This document shows, piece by piece, positions 54,958 through 63,568 of a stretch of DNA of 64,000 bases. The position numbers and the translations under genes were made by a program. Origin of the DNA: RGIG3178 sp963674495 (GTDB lineage Bacteria > Bacillota > Clostridia > Christensenellales > QAND01); assembly GCA_963674495.2 (NCBI GenBank), contig CAXXLG010000002.1:620001-684000 (forward strand). Direction: 5' to 3'. Below the pieces are notes generated by a model that was given only the letters and a program-made list of their open reading frames with translations, searched no databases and had not been told where the DNA came from. Numbering within the stretch: position 1 is the first letter of the stretch; each line of letters begins with the position of its first letter.

Positions 54958-56778
54958 ATGCAGACAAGGGAGGACCTTCGTAACATCGCCATCATCGCCC
55001 ACGTGGATCACGGGAAGACCACGCTGGTCGATCAAATGCTACGTCAAAGCGGTGCGTTTCGGCAGAATCAAAACATCGTTGAGCGCGTGATGGATTCAAA
55101 CGATCTAGAGCGCGAGCGTGGTATCACAATATTGGCGAAAAATACGGCGGTTAATTATCAAGGGATCAAGATTAACATCGTGGATACACCGGGCCATGCG
55201 GATTTTGGCGGCGAGGTGGAACGTATATTGACAATGGTGGATGGCGTGCTTTTGTTAGTGGACGCATTTGAAGGCGTTATGCCGCAAACCCGCTTTGTGT
55301 TACAAAAGGCGTTGGCACTGGACAAACGCATCGTGGTGGTGGTCAATAAGATCGACCGTGACGGCGTACGTCCCACCGAAGTGGTGGACGAGATCCTCGA
55401 CCTTTTCATCGAGCTGAACGCCAGCGATGATCAGATTGATTTTTCCGTTGTATACGCGTCTGCCCGGCAGGGCATTGCGGGACTTAAACCCGAGGTGGAT
55501 GAAACGGATCTTCGTGCGTTGTTTGAAGCGATCCTTTCTACCGTGCCCGCTCCGGCCGGTGAGATGAACGGCCCATTGCAGCTGATGTTCTCCAACGTGG
55601 ATTACAACGAGTATTTAGGGCGCATCGGTATCGGACGCATCCAACGCGGAAGGATACAGTGCAACGATGAAGTGCTACTGTGCCGCGCGGACGGTACGAG
55701 TAAATTGGTGCGCATTGTAAAGCTGTATCAGTTTGAAGGACTCAAGCGTGCTGAAGTGGAAGCAGCCGCATTCGGAGATATTGTGGCGGTGGCGGGCATA
55801 TCCGACGTCAACATCGGCGATACCGCCTGCGATACGGATCATGCCGAACCCATTGCATTTGTACACATCGACGAACCGACGCTGTCCATGCGTTTTTCCA
55901 TCAATGACAGCCCGTTTGCTGGCCGAGAAGGTAAATACGTGACATCGCGTCATTTGAGGGAGCGGTTGTACCGCGAGGTGATGACCAACGTCAGTATGCG
56001 GGTGGAGGATACCGAGTCAACGGAGGCATTTGACGTATCCGGGCGGGGGGAGTTACACCTGTCAATCCTCATCGAGACCATGCGCCGCGAAGGATACGAG
56101 TTTGCGGTATCCAGACCGAAGGTAATCTACCGGACGGATGAAAAAGGGGAAATGCTCGAACCGATGGAGCGGCTGACGGTGGATGTGCCGGAGAACTTTG
56201 TGGGCAGCGTAATGGAGAAGTTGGGCGTGCGCCGCGCTGAACTATTGGACATGCACCCCAACGGACAGGGCGGTATGCGTTTGGTGTTCACCGTTCCGGC
56301 CCGCGGTTTAATGGGATATCGCAACGAATTTTTGACGGATACCAAGGGAAACGGCGTGATGAACCATCTCTTTGATGGATATGCACCGTATAAAGGGGAT
56401 ATTGTCCAAAGAAGCAGGGGCAGCATGGTGGCCTTTGAAGGCGGAGAAACAACGGCGTACGGTCTTTTCAATGCGCAGGATCGAGGCCGGTTGTTCGTTG
56501 GGCCCGGTGTATCGGTGTATGAGGGCATGATTGTGGGCGAGAATGCGAAGAATATGGATATCGTACTCAATGTATGCCGCAAAAAGCACGTAACCAACAT
56601 GCGTGCGTCCGGCTCGGACGATGCGCTTCGGCTGACGCCGCATGTCGAGATGAGTTTGGAACAGGCCATCGAATTCATCGCGGACGATGAGCTTTTGGAA
56701 GTAACGCCCCAAAACCTGCGTTTACGTAAGGCGGTTCTGATCAACCAACTGCGTTCCAAGAAGAGCAGCCAGAAATAA
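54958..56778 (+). CDS. typA: Ribosome-associated GTPase TypA/BipA
   Basis: 606 aa, ATG 54958 after AGAGGAG. G1 IAHVDHGKTTLVDQML at 14-29, G2 region GITILAKNTAV, G3 DTPGHADFGGEVER, G4 VVNKIDRD. Elongation-factor domains II, III and V follow, with RGELHLSILIETMRREGYEF and the C-terminal GLMGYRNEFLTDTKGNGVM. It helps assemble the 50S subunit, mainly under cold or stress conditions. Confidence 0.97.
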   Translation: MQTREDLRNIAIIAHVDHGKTTLVDQMLRQSGAFRQNQNIVERVMDSNDLERERGITILAKNTAVNYQGIKINIVDTPGHADFGGEVERILTMVDGVLLLVDAFEGVMPQTRFVLQKALALDKRIVVVVNKIDRDGVRPTEVVDEILDLFIELNASDDQIDFSVVYASARQGIAGLKPEVDETDLRALFEAILSTVPAPAGEMNGPLQLMFSNVDYNEYLGRIGIGRIQRGRIQCNDEVLLCRADGTSKLVRIVKLYQFEGLKRAEVEAAAFGDIVAVAGISDVNIGDTACDTDHAEPIAFVHIDEPTLSMRFSINDSPFAGREGKYVTSRHLRERLYREVMTNVSMRVEDTESTEAFDVSGRGELHLSILIETMRREGYEFAVSRPKVIYRTDEKGEMLEPMERLTVDVPENFVGSVMEKLGVRRAELLDMHPNGQGGMRLVFTVPARGLMGYRNEFLTDTKGNGVMNHLFDGYAPYKGDIVQRSRGSMVAFEGGETTAYGLFNAQDRGRLFVGPGVSVYEGMIVGENAKNMDIVLNVCRKKHVTNMRASGSDDALRLTPHVEMSLEQAIEFIADDELLEVTPQNLRLRKAVLINQLRSKKSSQK

Positions 56779-56893
56779 CGGGCATTCTTTGCAAACAATG
56801 CCGGCGATGGGCATCAACGATGCATGCATAAATGCTGGCAGAGAATCATCCAAGCCTTATGATTATTTTGCCAAAAGAGACATTTATTCAAAC

Positions 56894-56930
56894 AAACGTT
56901 TGCCCATCAACCTGGGCAAACGTTTATTAT
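56894..56930. terminator. Terminator between typA and mntP
   Basis: Perfect 13-bp arms AAACGTTTGCCCA / TGGGCAAACGTTT with a 6-nt loop. T-rich on the right and A-rich on the left, so it can serve both convergent genes. Confidence 0.75.
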
Positions 56931-56944
56931 TGCAAGGGCTGTTT

Positions 56945-57517
56945 TCAAAGGCCGGGAACATGGTGGGTAATGAAGATGTAGACTCCGATGAATATCAGCA
57001 ACAAACCACCCAAAAGCATCGCCCTGTCGGCTAGAATGGTGCCGAAGCGCTTGCCAAGATCGAACCCGAACAAGCAGCAAGTGAATGTGATGATGCCGAT
57101 ACAAAGCGATGCTTGAAAAATATCGGCGGACAGGATAGCAAAGCCGATGCCCACCGACAGCGCGTCAATGCTGGTGGCAATCGCCTGTGCCAGCAATCCG
57201 ACGATCGAAAAATGCCGAAGCACGGGGGCGCGTTGGTGACGGGCTTGCAGCGCGGCCGATACCATCATTTTTGTGCCCAGCATGCACAACAGAGCGAGCG
57301 CGATATAGTGGGCGTAGTACGCCATAAAGTCCGCAAAACCGTGGCCTGCGGCATAGCCCAACAATGGCATCCCTGCCTGGAATACGCCGAAACAAGCGGC
57401 GCTTACAAGACGCTGTCCGGCGTTTGGCGGATGCATGCTCAACCCGTTGGTCACGGATACGGCAAATGCATCCGCCGCCAGTGCAAAGGAGAGCAAGAGT
57501 AGATTTACGGCATTCAT
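56945..57517 (-). CDS. mntP: Manganese efflux pump MntP family
   Basis: 190 aa, ATG 57517 after AAGGAGC. Six hydrophobic helices in two halves with LSFALAADAFAVSVTNGLS at 8-26 and ATSIDALSVGIGFAILSADI near 113-132. The two AxDAxAVxxxxG motifs (Asp in each half) are the MntP metal-transport signature. I looked for a yybP-ykoY manganese riboswitch in the upstream region and did not see one. Confidence 0.9.
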   Translation of the reverse strand: MNAVNLLLLSFALAADAFAVSVTNGLSMHPPNAGQRLVSAACFGVFQAGMPLLGYAAGHGFADFMAYYAHYIALALLCMLGTKMMVSAALQARHQRAPVLRHFSIVGLLAQAIATSIDALSVGIGFAILSADIFQASLCIGIITFTCCLFGFDLGKRFGTILADRAMLLGGLLLIFIGVYIFITHHVPGL

Positions 57518-57631
57518 GGACGCTCCTTATGTATGCTGCTGCTGTGATTGTATGCCAACGTGGAGATGGGAATGATGCCTTTTTGTTTCGAAGGCAATTT
57601 CAAGGCGTTTGCTTTCGCCCATGCGGTATTG

Positions 57632-57640
57632 TGTTATAAT
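57632..57640 (+). promoter_or_regulatory. Extended -10 promoter of two-component operon
   Basis: TGTTATAAT (TGn plus TATAAT) 23 nt upstream of the response-regulator start. The -35 region is weak, which fits an extended -10 promoter. Confidence 0.6.
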
Positions 57641-57662
57641 AACCAACAGGGTATGAATTTGA

Positions 57663-58376
57663 ATGCAGGGAGAACGAAACGAGTTGACCGAACACAATCG
57701 AATTCTTATTGTGGAGGATGAGATATCCATCGCAAAACTGTTGCAGTACAAGCTAAAGAGCGAGGGTTTTGTCATCCAAATGGCGCATGATGGCCACAGC
57801 GCACTCGCTTTGATGGAGGCATTCAAGCCTTCGCTTGTTTTGTTGGATCTAATGCTGCCGGACATGAGTGGTATGGACATTTGCCGCACGCTGACCAAGA
57901 CCTATAACCTGCCCATCATCATCATTACCGCCAAAGCCGATATCGACGATAAGGTAACGGGGCTTGAAAGCGGTGCGGATGACTATATCACCAAGCCTTT
58001 CGATTTTCGCGAAGTGATGGCGCGCATCCATTCGACGCTTCGGCGCATGTATCCCGAACACGATCAAAAGGCGCAGGGAGACACGCTTTGTTACATCGAC
58101 ATCGAGGTGGACAAGCGCGGGCGTATTGTGACAAAAAACGGCGCGGAAGTATCGCTAACGCCCAAGGAATACGAGCTGTTGTGCCTGTTTATGGAGCATA
58201 TCGGTCGTGTGTTCACCCGAGAGCATCTGTTAAATCTCGTATGGGGGTACAGCTACGCGGGGGATACCCGTACGGTGGACGTCCATATCCGCAGGTTGCG
58301 CCAGAAGCTTACATTGGGTAGCGATACGCTCAAAACGATTTTTGGCGTGGGGTACCGGCTCAGCCGGCGAAGATAG
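57663..58376 (+). CDS. OmpR/PhoB-family response regulator
   Basis: 237 aa, ATG 57663; a TTG 57684 is an alternative. The receiver starts RILIVEDE, with phospho-acceptor Asp62 in LVLLDLMLPDMSG and Lys in DDYITKPFDFREV near 116. The winged-helix DNA-binding domain is LTPKEYELLCLFMEHIGRVF through RTVDVHIRRLRQKL. One nt separates it from its kinase gene. Confidence 0.95.
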   Translation: MQGERNELTEHNRILIVEDEISIAKLLQYKLKSEGFVIQMAHDGHSALALMEAFKPSLVLLDLMLPDMSGMDICRTLTKTYNLPIIIITAKADIDDKVTGLESGADDYITKPFDFREVMARIHSTLRRMYPEHDQKAQGDTLCYIDIEVDKRGRIVTKNGAEVSLTPKEYELLCLFMEHIGRVFTREHLLNLVWGYSYAGDTRTVDVHIRRLRQKLTLGSDTLKTIFGVGYRLSRRR

Positions 58377-58377
58377 G

Positions 58378-59847
58378 ATGCGTACCATTCGCGCTAAATT
58401 TGCCACGGGGTTTGCCCTCATATTTTGCAGCATGCTTTTGATCCTCAACGTTGTTGTCGGCATCTTTTTGCGCAACAACAACGACAATACGATTGAAAGC
58501 GAGCTGTTGTCGTTTCGCAATCACAGCAATGTCTATGTACGCCAGGCTTTTCTGGTCAACGACCTGAGCAACGACGAAACATCCTTTGAAAGCCTCTCGG
58601 AAGAGATCGTTCTTGAACTGTGCGAGGTAACGGGTGGCGATGTTGCCACATACAACCTGCAGGGGCAGATGATCAACGCGTCCGACGAGGACCGCTTTGA
58701 ATCGGCAAAGTACGAGGATCTGCAAAACGCGCAGCAGGACGTACTGTCCTTCGCCATTGTGGACAGCAAGGATAGCGTGGATGCATATTTCGCGTTTGCG
58801 GCGGAGGTGGCGGGGGAACGCGTGGGCATCCTGCGCATCGCCAAATCCTACCTTGACCTTTATCAACAGTCCAACGATATCAGAAACCTTGTGTTGCTGG
58901 TATCCGTTGCGATGTTTTTTGCCGCCTTTGTATTTGTAACGCTTTTGAGCAACAGCATTTCAAAACCCATACTGGCGCTGGCCCGTGCCACCAACCGCGT
59001 TGCGAGTGGGCGGCGCGTTTTGTTTAAGCGCAACAACCGAAGGGACGAAATCGGATGGCTGATCGACAATTACAACGTCATGGTCAGGCGTATCGAGCGG
59101 CAGATCCGCATCATCGCGCGGGACCGGGACGATCTGGAAAAACTCAATTCGCATAGAAAGGATTTCTACGACCAGCTGACGCATGAATTGAAAACGCCGC
59201 TTACCACCATTATGGGGTACGCCGAAGTGATTCAGCAGAACGGATTCTCCGATAAAATGTTTTTCGATATGGGCATAAACTACATCATCAGCGAAAGCAA
59301 GCGCATGGAGGAGATGGTACGCAATCTCCTGGAGTATTCCAAGGGGATTTCCCGCCTGGAGGGGAAACCCGAGCGCGTATGCCTGAGCGAGCTGTGTATC
59401 CGCACCGTGGAGGAAATGCAGATCAAGGCGGGCCGCTATTCGTGCGAGTGCATCGCGGACGTGGAGGATGAACTGTATGTGGTGGGCGTTAAATCGGCGC
59501 TTAAGCGCATGCTGTTGAACCTGATCGACAACGCCATCAAATACGGCGACCGCGGCGAATGGATCTATGTGCGGCTGAAAAGGGAGAATGCGCATATACG
59601 GCTTACGATTGAAAATCGGGGTGAAACGCTGTCGCAGGAGGAATTGCACAGGCTGTTCATCCCGTTCTACCAGGCCAGCCCGAACGAGATTACCGAAGTG
59701 GGCAGCGCAGGGCTGGGACTGGCCATCGTGAAGAGCATCGTGGACGAACACCACGGCCATGTGAGGATTGACAGCAAAAACGGCCTTACGGTGGTAACCG
59801 TATGGCTGAACGCAACGAAGGGGAGGCGGTCTTCCGATGAAACATAG
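58378..59847 (+). CDS. Sensor histidine kinase
   Basis: 489 aa, ATG 58378. TM1 at about 6-30 (GFALIFCSMLLILNVVVGIFL), an extracellular domain of about 135 residues, TM2 near 170-192, then HAMP, HisKA with H269 in LTHELKTPLTTIMGY, and HATPase with NLIDNAIKYG and GSAGLGLAIVKSIV. It senses an unknown extracellular cue. Overlaps the next lipoprotein gene by 11 nt, so that protein may help sensing. Confidence 0.93.
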   Translation: MRTIRAKFATGFALIFCSMLLILNVVVGIFLRNNNDNTIESELLSFRNHSNVYVRQAFLVNDLSNDETSFESLSEEIVLELCEVTGGDVATYNLQGQMINASDEDRFESAKYEDLQNAQQDVLSFAIVDSKDSVDAYFAFAAEVAGERVGILRIAKSYLDLYQQSNDIRNLVLLVSVAMFFAAFVFVTLLSNSISKPILALARATNRVASGRRVLFKRNNRRDEIGWLIDNYNVMVRRIERQIRIIARDRDDLEKLNSHRKDFYDQLTHELKTPLTTIMGYAEVIQQNGFSDKMFFDMGINYIISESKRMEEMVRNLLEYSKGISRLEGKPERVCLSELCIRTVEEMQIKAGRYSCECIADVEDELYVVGVKSALKRMLLNLIDNAIKYGDRGEWIYVRLKRENAHIRLTIENRGETLSQEELHRLFIPFYQASPNEITEVGSAGLGLAIVKSIVDEHHGHVRIDSKNGLTVVTVWLNATKGRRSSDET

Positions 59848-61129
59848 ACGCTTTTTAACGGCGTTGCTTTGTGCCGTTTGCCTGCTGTGCGCCGGCTGCC
59901 AGACAAGCAGTACACGAACCGTACTGATGGACGCACGTTCGGATACGGACCAGACGGGCCAGAGCCAGAATGACGGCTCCCTGCGGGAGATCCGGTCCTT
60001 TCCGATGGAAATGACCGTGGATGGGCAGGATATCGATATAGTCCGTATATACGGCTGGATGGATGAAACGCGCCTGTGGTGCGAAACAGTCACGAACGAC
60101 ATCAAGTCCATTGCCACCGTCGACGACAGTTTCGGGTTTTACAAGGAGCTGGAGGAAATCGGCGAATATATATCCGTATTCGGCACTTCGCCGGATGGAA
60201 GGTATGTCGTGTATGCGCGGTGTGCCGGAGGCGAATCCGACAAGGACTTCATCGACGTCATGCTCTACGATTCGGTAACGGGCCAGTCAAAGCGGCTGAT
60301 GCAAAGCAACGGCAACAGCTATTTCTCATCCTCTTCGCTGTGTTTTTCCAATGACGGCCGGTATATGAGCATGTTGATGGAAAGCTATAAATACATCGAC
60401 GAAGAGGATATGGTATATGAAATCGCAGGCGTGCAGATGAATGTGGTCATTTTTGATCTTGAGACGGATACGTTCAGCGAATTTGAGATCATTGACGATC
60501 TGTCAAACCGCGCAAGAGCGTACTATTTTAAGATCACACAGGTGGAATCAATGAACGACGTGTACGGATGGCTGACTGGATACGATTGGGAATACGGGGG
60601 ACAGTTCAATGCCCTCAATATACGGCTTGAAGACGGATTTGCCTATCCCATCGACCAGGATTCAACGGGGCGGGTTGTGGATCTGCAGATGTTCAACGGG
60701 CAACTGGATAGAATGGGCGGCCTGGTGATTCTGCAGGACTGGAACGCCATATCACAGGGCATCTACTGGTATGACCATGTGATAATGGCTCAGACTGCCG
60801 ATCGATCGCTGCTGGCTATCGATCTCGAAACCGGCGACTTGCGTGTATTGGCGGAAAGCGTCGGGACCATTGCCATCGCGCCGGACGGGCTGCATATTGC
60901 ATTCTGCACATGGACCAATACGGGTGGCATGGAGATTTATACAGCCCGCATCGCGTTGGATGCCACGGGGATGCCGGCGCTTGAAAACAGGCAGATCGTG
61001 TATACGGGAAAAAGTGTATCGCTGAAATTCTGGAATCAGGACGGCAGCAAACTCATCATTGCGGAAGATGATGAGAAGGACAAAACGGCCTATTACCGCG
61101 TTCTGACGTTCAATACAGGTCAGCAATGA
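59837..61129 (+). CDS. Lipoprotein with TolB/WD40-like beta-propeller pattern
   Basis: 430 aa, ATG inside the end of the kinase gene. Signal peptide with lipobox LLCAGC (Cys near 21). Blade-like repeats such as SPDGRYVVYARC, SNDGRYMSMLM and APDGLHIAFCTW are the Asp/Gly-Arg turns typical of TolB-type propellers. Attached outside the membrane; may be the ligand-sensing partner of the kinase. No catalytic residues seen. Confidence 0.72.
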   Translation: MKHRRFLTALLCAVCLLCAGCQTSSTRTVLMDARSDTDQTGQSQNDGSLREIRSFPMEMTVDGQDIDIVRIYGWMDETRLWCETVTNDIKSIATVDDSFGFYKELEEIGEYISVFGTSPDGRYVVYARCAGGESDKDFIDVMLYDSVTGQSKRLMQSNGNSYFSSSSLCFSNDGRYMSMLMESYKYIDEEDMVYEIAGVQMNVVIFDLETDTFSEFEIIDDLSNRARAYYFKITQVESMNDVYGWLTGYDWEYGGQFNALNIRLEDGFAYPIDQDSTGRVVDLQMFNGQLDRMGGLVILQDWNAISQGIYWYDHVIMAQTADRSLLAIDLETGDLRVLAESVGTIAIAPDGLHIAFCTWTNTGGMEIYTARIALDATGMPALENRQIVYTGKSVSLKFWNQDGSKLIIAEDDEKDKTAYYRVLTFNTGQQ

Positions 61130-61313
61130 AAAACAGCGCCAAAAACTATTACAGTTTGTTAACAACTCGGTAAGGAAATAGAAAAAACTTTTCACTATGA
61201 TGACGCTGTCGGTTGTTTGACCGCAGCGTTCCGCCCGACATACCCCGGCCCGGAGCGTTGGAAGAGGGGCGTCTGCGCGCCCCTCTCCCAGCGGTTAATC
61301 GGGAAGAGGTGGC

Positions 61314-62153
61314 ATGGTGAAAAGATACCAGTTTCAAAGAGGGAAAGCGCCAAGGGTTGCATTTCGGCTCATTGTCGTTATCATGGTAATGATGGGATTG
61401 TTTTTTGGAATGAGTGCTTTTATAAAACAAACGCAGGATATATTTTTTCAGGAATCCGGCAGCAGCGGAAGCCAGACCGTCCACGCCACTATACAGCCCT
61501 CTCCCACGGAGGACCACCAATTGTGTAGCGTGCTTTGCGAAGCGGACATCGCGCAGCAGGGGCGTCTTGTTCTTGTCAATAAATGGAAATTATGGCCGGA
61601 GGGTGTCGAGCCCGAGAATCTGGTGGACATCAAGGACTATATGACATCATCCGCCTATGCGCTCAAGGACAACCGGATGCGTGCGGACAGGAATGCCGTC
61701 ATCGCATTGGACCAGATGATGCGGCAGGTGCAGGCGGAAGGCATCCGGAATATCGTTGTGATGTCCAGCTACCGGGGTTATCAAAAACAGCGGATTTTGT
61801 TTAGTCAGCAGGTGGAACTGATGCTGTCCCAGACGGAAAGCCGGAAACAGGCGGAGGAGACGGCCAACAAAACGGTGGCGCGGCCGGGGGAGAGCGAGCA
61901 CCATACGGGCCTTGCTTTTGACCTCGCGGTTGGCGGCATTGATATGGGACAATTCGGGGATACGCCGCAGGGACAATGGGTACGGGAACATTGCGCGGAG
62001 TATGGGTTCATCATTCGATACCAACATGACAAAGCCGACATCACCGGCATCGACAATGAGCCGTGGCACATCCGCTACGTCGGCATCGAAGCCGCGAGGG
62101 AAATGGAACAAAACGGCTGGTGCCTGGAGGAGTATATTGAGCACCGACCATAG
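61314..62153 (+). CDS. VanY-type D,D-carboxypeptidase (M15)
   Basis: 279 aa, ATG with GAAGAGGTGG upstream. TM anchor at about 20-40. M15B motifs: VMSSYRGYQKQRILF near 148, the zinc-binding SEHHTGLAFDLAVGG near 199-213, and EPWHIRYVG near 250 with the catalytic Glu. Removes terminal D-Ala from peptidoglycan stems. The 5' leader has an AGAGGGGCG/CGCCCCTCT hairpin without a T run. Overlaps the next gene by 17 nt. Confidence 0.88.
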   Translation: MVKRYQFQRGKAPRVAFRLIVVIMVMMGLFFGMSAFIKQTQDIFFQESGSSGSQTVHATIQPSPTEDHQLCSVLCEADIAQQGRLVLVNKWKLWPEGVEPENLVDIKDYMTSSAYALKDNRMRADRNAVIALDQMMRQVQAEGIRNIVVMSSYRGYQKQRILFSQQVELMLSQTESRKQAEETANKTVARPGESEHHTGLAFDLAVGGIDMGQFGDTPQGQWVREHCAEYGFIIRYQHDKADITGIDNEPWHIRYVGIEAAREMEQNGWCLEEYIEHRP

Positions 62154-62979
62154 GCAAGAAACTGTGAATAGACGGCATTGGGCTGCGCTGTATATAGCTG
62201 CAGGCCTTTTGTTTGCCTATTTGGCTGGATGCCAAAGCACGCCGGCCGAACCAAGCGCAGAGCTTATCGTCAGCGGCACGACGCCAACGCCTGCGGGCGC
62301 GCAGCAGACGGTATACATACTGAAGGACGGCACGTCTGTCTATGACAGCCCCTCGCAGCAGGCCGTCGTCGTTGCCGTGCTGGACCGCGGGGCGGCATGC
62401 TTGTGGCTTTCGGATGAAGGGGAGTGGAGCAAAATACGGGTCAACGAAACAAAGGGGTATGTTCAAAAGCAGCAGCTGTCGGAAAACGAGGTTTTCCCGG
62501 CAATGAAGGAACGGTTTGAAAGCCCGCGCATCGTGGTGAATAAGGGCGCGCGGGAGCTTTGGCTGTACGACGGGGATACATGCTACGGGCGGTATGCCGT
62601 CGGCCTTGGATGGGATCCCGAAGGGGAGAAGCAGCGGGAAGGCGACGGGAAAACGCCGGAGGGCACGTACTATGTATGCTGCAGGAATGCAAACAGCAGC
62701 TACTACCTGTCTCTGGGCGTTTCCTATCCGAACGCGGAGGATGCCGCGCGGGGACTGGAACAAGGATTGATCGACGAGAATACATATCAACGCATCTACC
62801 GGGCCATTGAAAGGGGCGGGCAGCCGCCGTGGGACACGGCGTTGGGCGGCGAGATCATGATCCACGGCGGCGGATGGCAGAGAGACTGGACGGCCGGATG
62901 TATCGCGGTGGACGAAGAAACGATGGATATACTCTGGCGCATGTGCCCGACCGGGACGGAAGTGGAGATTAATCCATAA
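62137..62979 (+). CDS. L,D-transpeptidase (YkuD) lipoprotein
   Basis: 280 aa. Start TTG 62137 because GGAGG lies 6 nt upstream; a GTG at 62164 is the alternative. Signal with lipobox YLAGC. An SH3-like domain (about 55-130) precedes the YkuD domain (NKGARELWLYDGDTCYGRY onward). Catalytic motif MIHGGGWQRDWTAGCIAVDE with the nucleophile Cys and conserved His. Forms 3-3 cross-links or attaches proteins. Coupled to the VanY gene. Confidence 0.88.
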   Translation: MSTDHRQETVNRRHWAALYIAAGLLFAYLAGCQSTPAEPSAELIVSGTTPTPAGAQQTVYILKDGTSVYDSPSQQAVVVAVLDRGAACLWLSDEGEWSKIRVNETKGYVQKQQLSENEVFPAMKERFESPRIVVNKGARELWLYDGDTCYGRYAVGLGWDPEGEKQREGDGKTPEGTYYVCCRNANSSYYLSLGVSYPNAEDAARGLEQGLIDENTYQRIYRAIERGGQPPWDTALGGEIMIHGGGWQRDWTAGCIAVDEETMDILWRMCPTGTEVEINP

Positions 62980-62984
62980 AAAAG

Positions 62985-63007
62985 AAGCCCCGGTTCAGGG
63001 CTTTTTT
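62985..63007 (+). terminator. Terminator after L,D-transpeptidase
   Basis: AAGCCC, 7-nt loop, GGGCTTTTTT. Confidence 0.85.
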
Positions 63008-63023
63008 GCGTGAAAACGGTTTT

Positions 63024-63563
63024 TCAATGACCGGACGACAACGGATATTCCAACTGGCAGTCAAACGGTTCTGCCGCAACCAGCTTTTGATTGTATTCAA
63101 GGGCTTCTACACAGTGCATGGATTTGTAAAACGCCTGCGTCTCCTGTGAAGAATGCGCGGATATGTATAGCTTCACTGCGCCCAATTCCCTCGCCCTGTC
63201 AGCGGACAGAAGAAACAACGCTTTGCCGATCCCACGTCCCCGGTGTTCAAAAGAGACATGGAGGCTGGATAGCTGAAGGTATTCCTTTCTGCATCCAAAA
63301 GGTTCATTTTCAACCGAGGAAAACCCTACCAGCATATTGTACACAAAAGCCCCGAACACCGCGCCGCCCGTTGTTATCGTGCTTTTGAGGCACTTGACAA
63401 GAAACGCATAGTTGTCGTCATTCCAGTTTTCTTCAAAGGGAATGTCTTTTAAGATCCACGTTCCGTGTTCCTTCCGCCAGCACCGTTCAACTTTCTGATA
63501 GCGGTTGAAATGCCGGAACAGGTCCCGCGACAGTTCCTTTGCTTCCAGTTGCCTGTATTCCAC
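63024..63563 (-). CDS. GNAT-family N-acetyltransferase
   Basis: 179 aa, GTG start at 63563. No Shine-Dalgarno; a TATACT element ends 7 nt upstream, so the message may be leaderless. The acetyl-CoA motif A is LSSLHVSFEHRGRGIGKALFLLSADRA (Q/RxxGxG/A form RGRGIG) near 98-124, then AVKLYISAHSSQETQAFYKSM for motif B. It acetylates an amine substrate not identifiable from sequence. Confidence 0.88.
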   Translation of the reverse strand: MEYRQLEAKELSRDLFRHFNRYQKVERCWRKEHGTWILKDIPFEENWNDDNYAFLVKCLKSTITTGGAVFGAFVYNMLVGFSSVENEPFGCRKEYLQLSSLHVSFEHRGRGIGKALFLLSADRARELGAVKLYISAHSSQETQAFYKSMHCVEALEYNQKLVAAEPFDCQLEYPLSSGH

Positions 63564-63568
63564 GTCTT

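Noticed and set aside
57518..57660. Manganese (yybP-ykoY) riboswitch before mntP
   Set aside because: No conserved loop sequences or paired helices of that class could be found.
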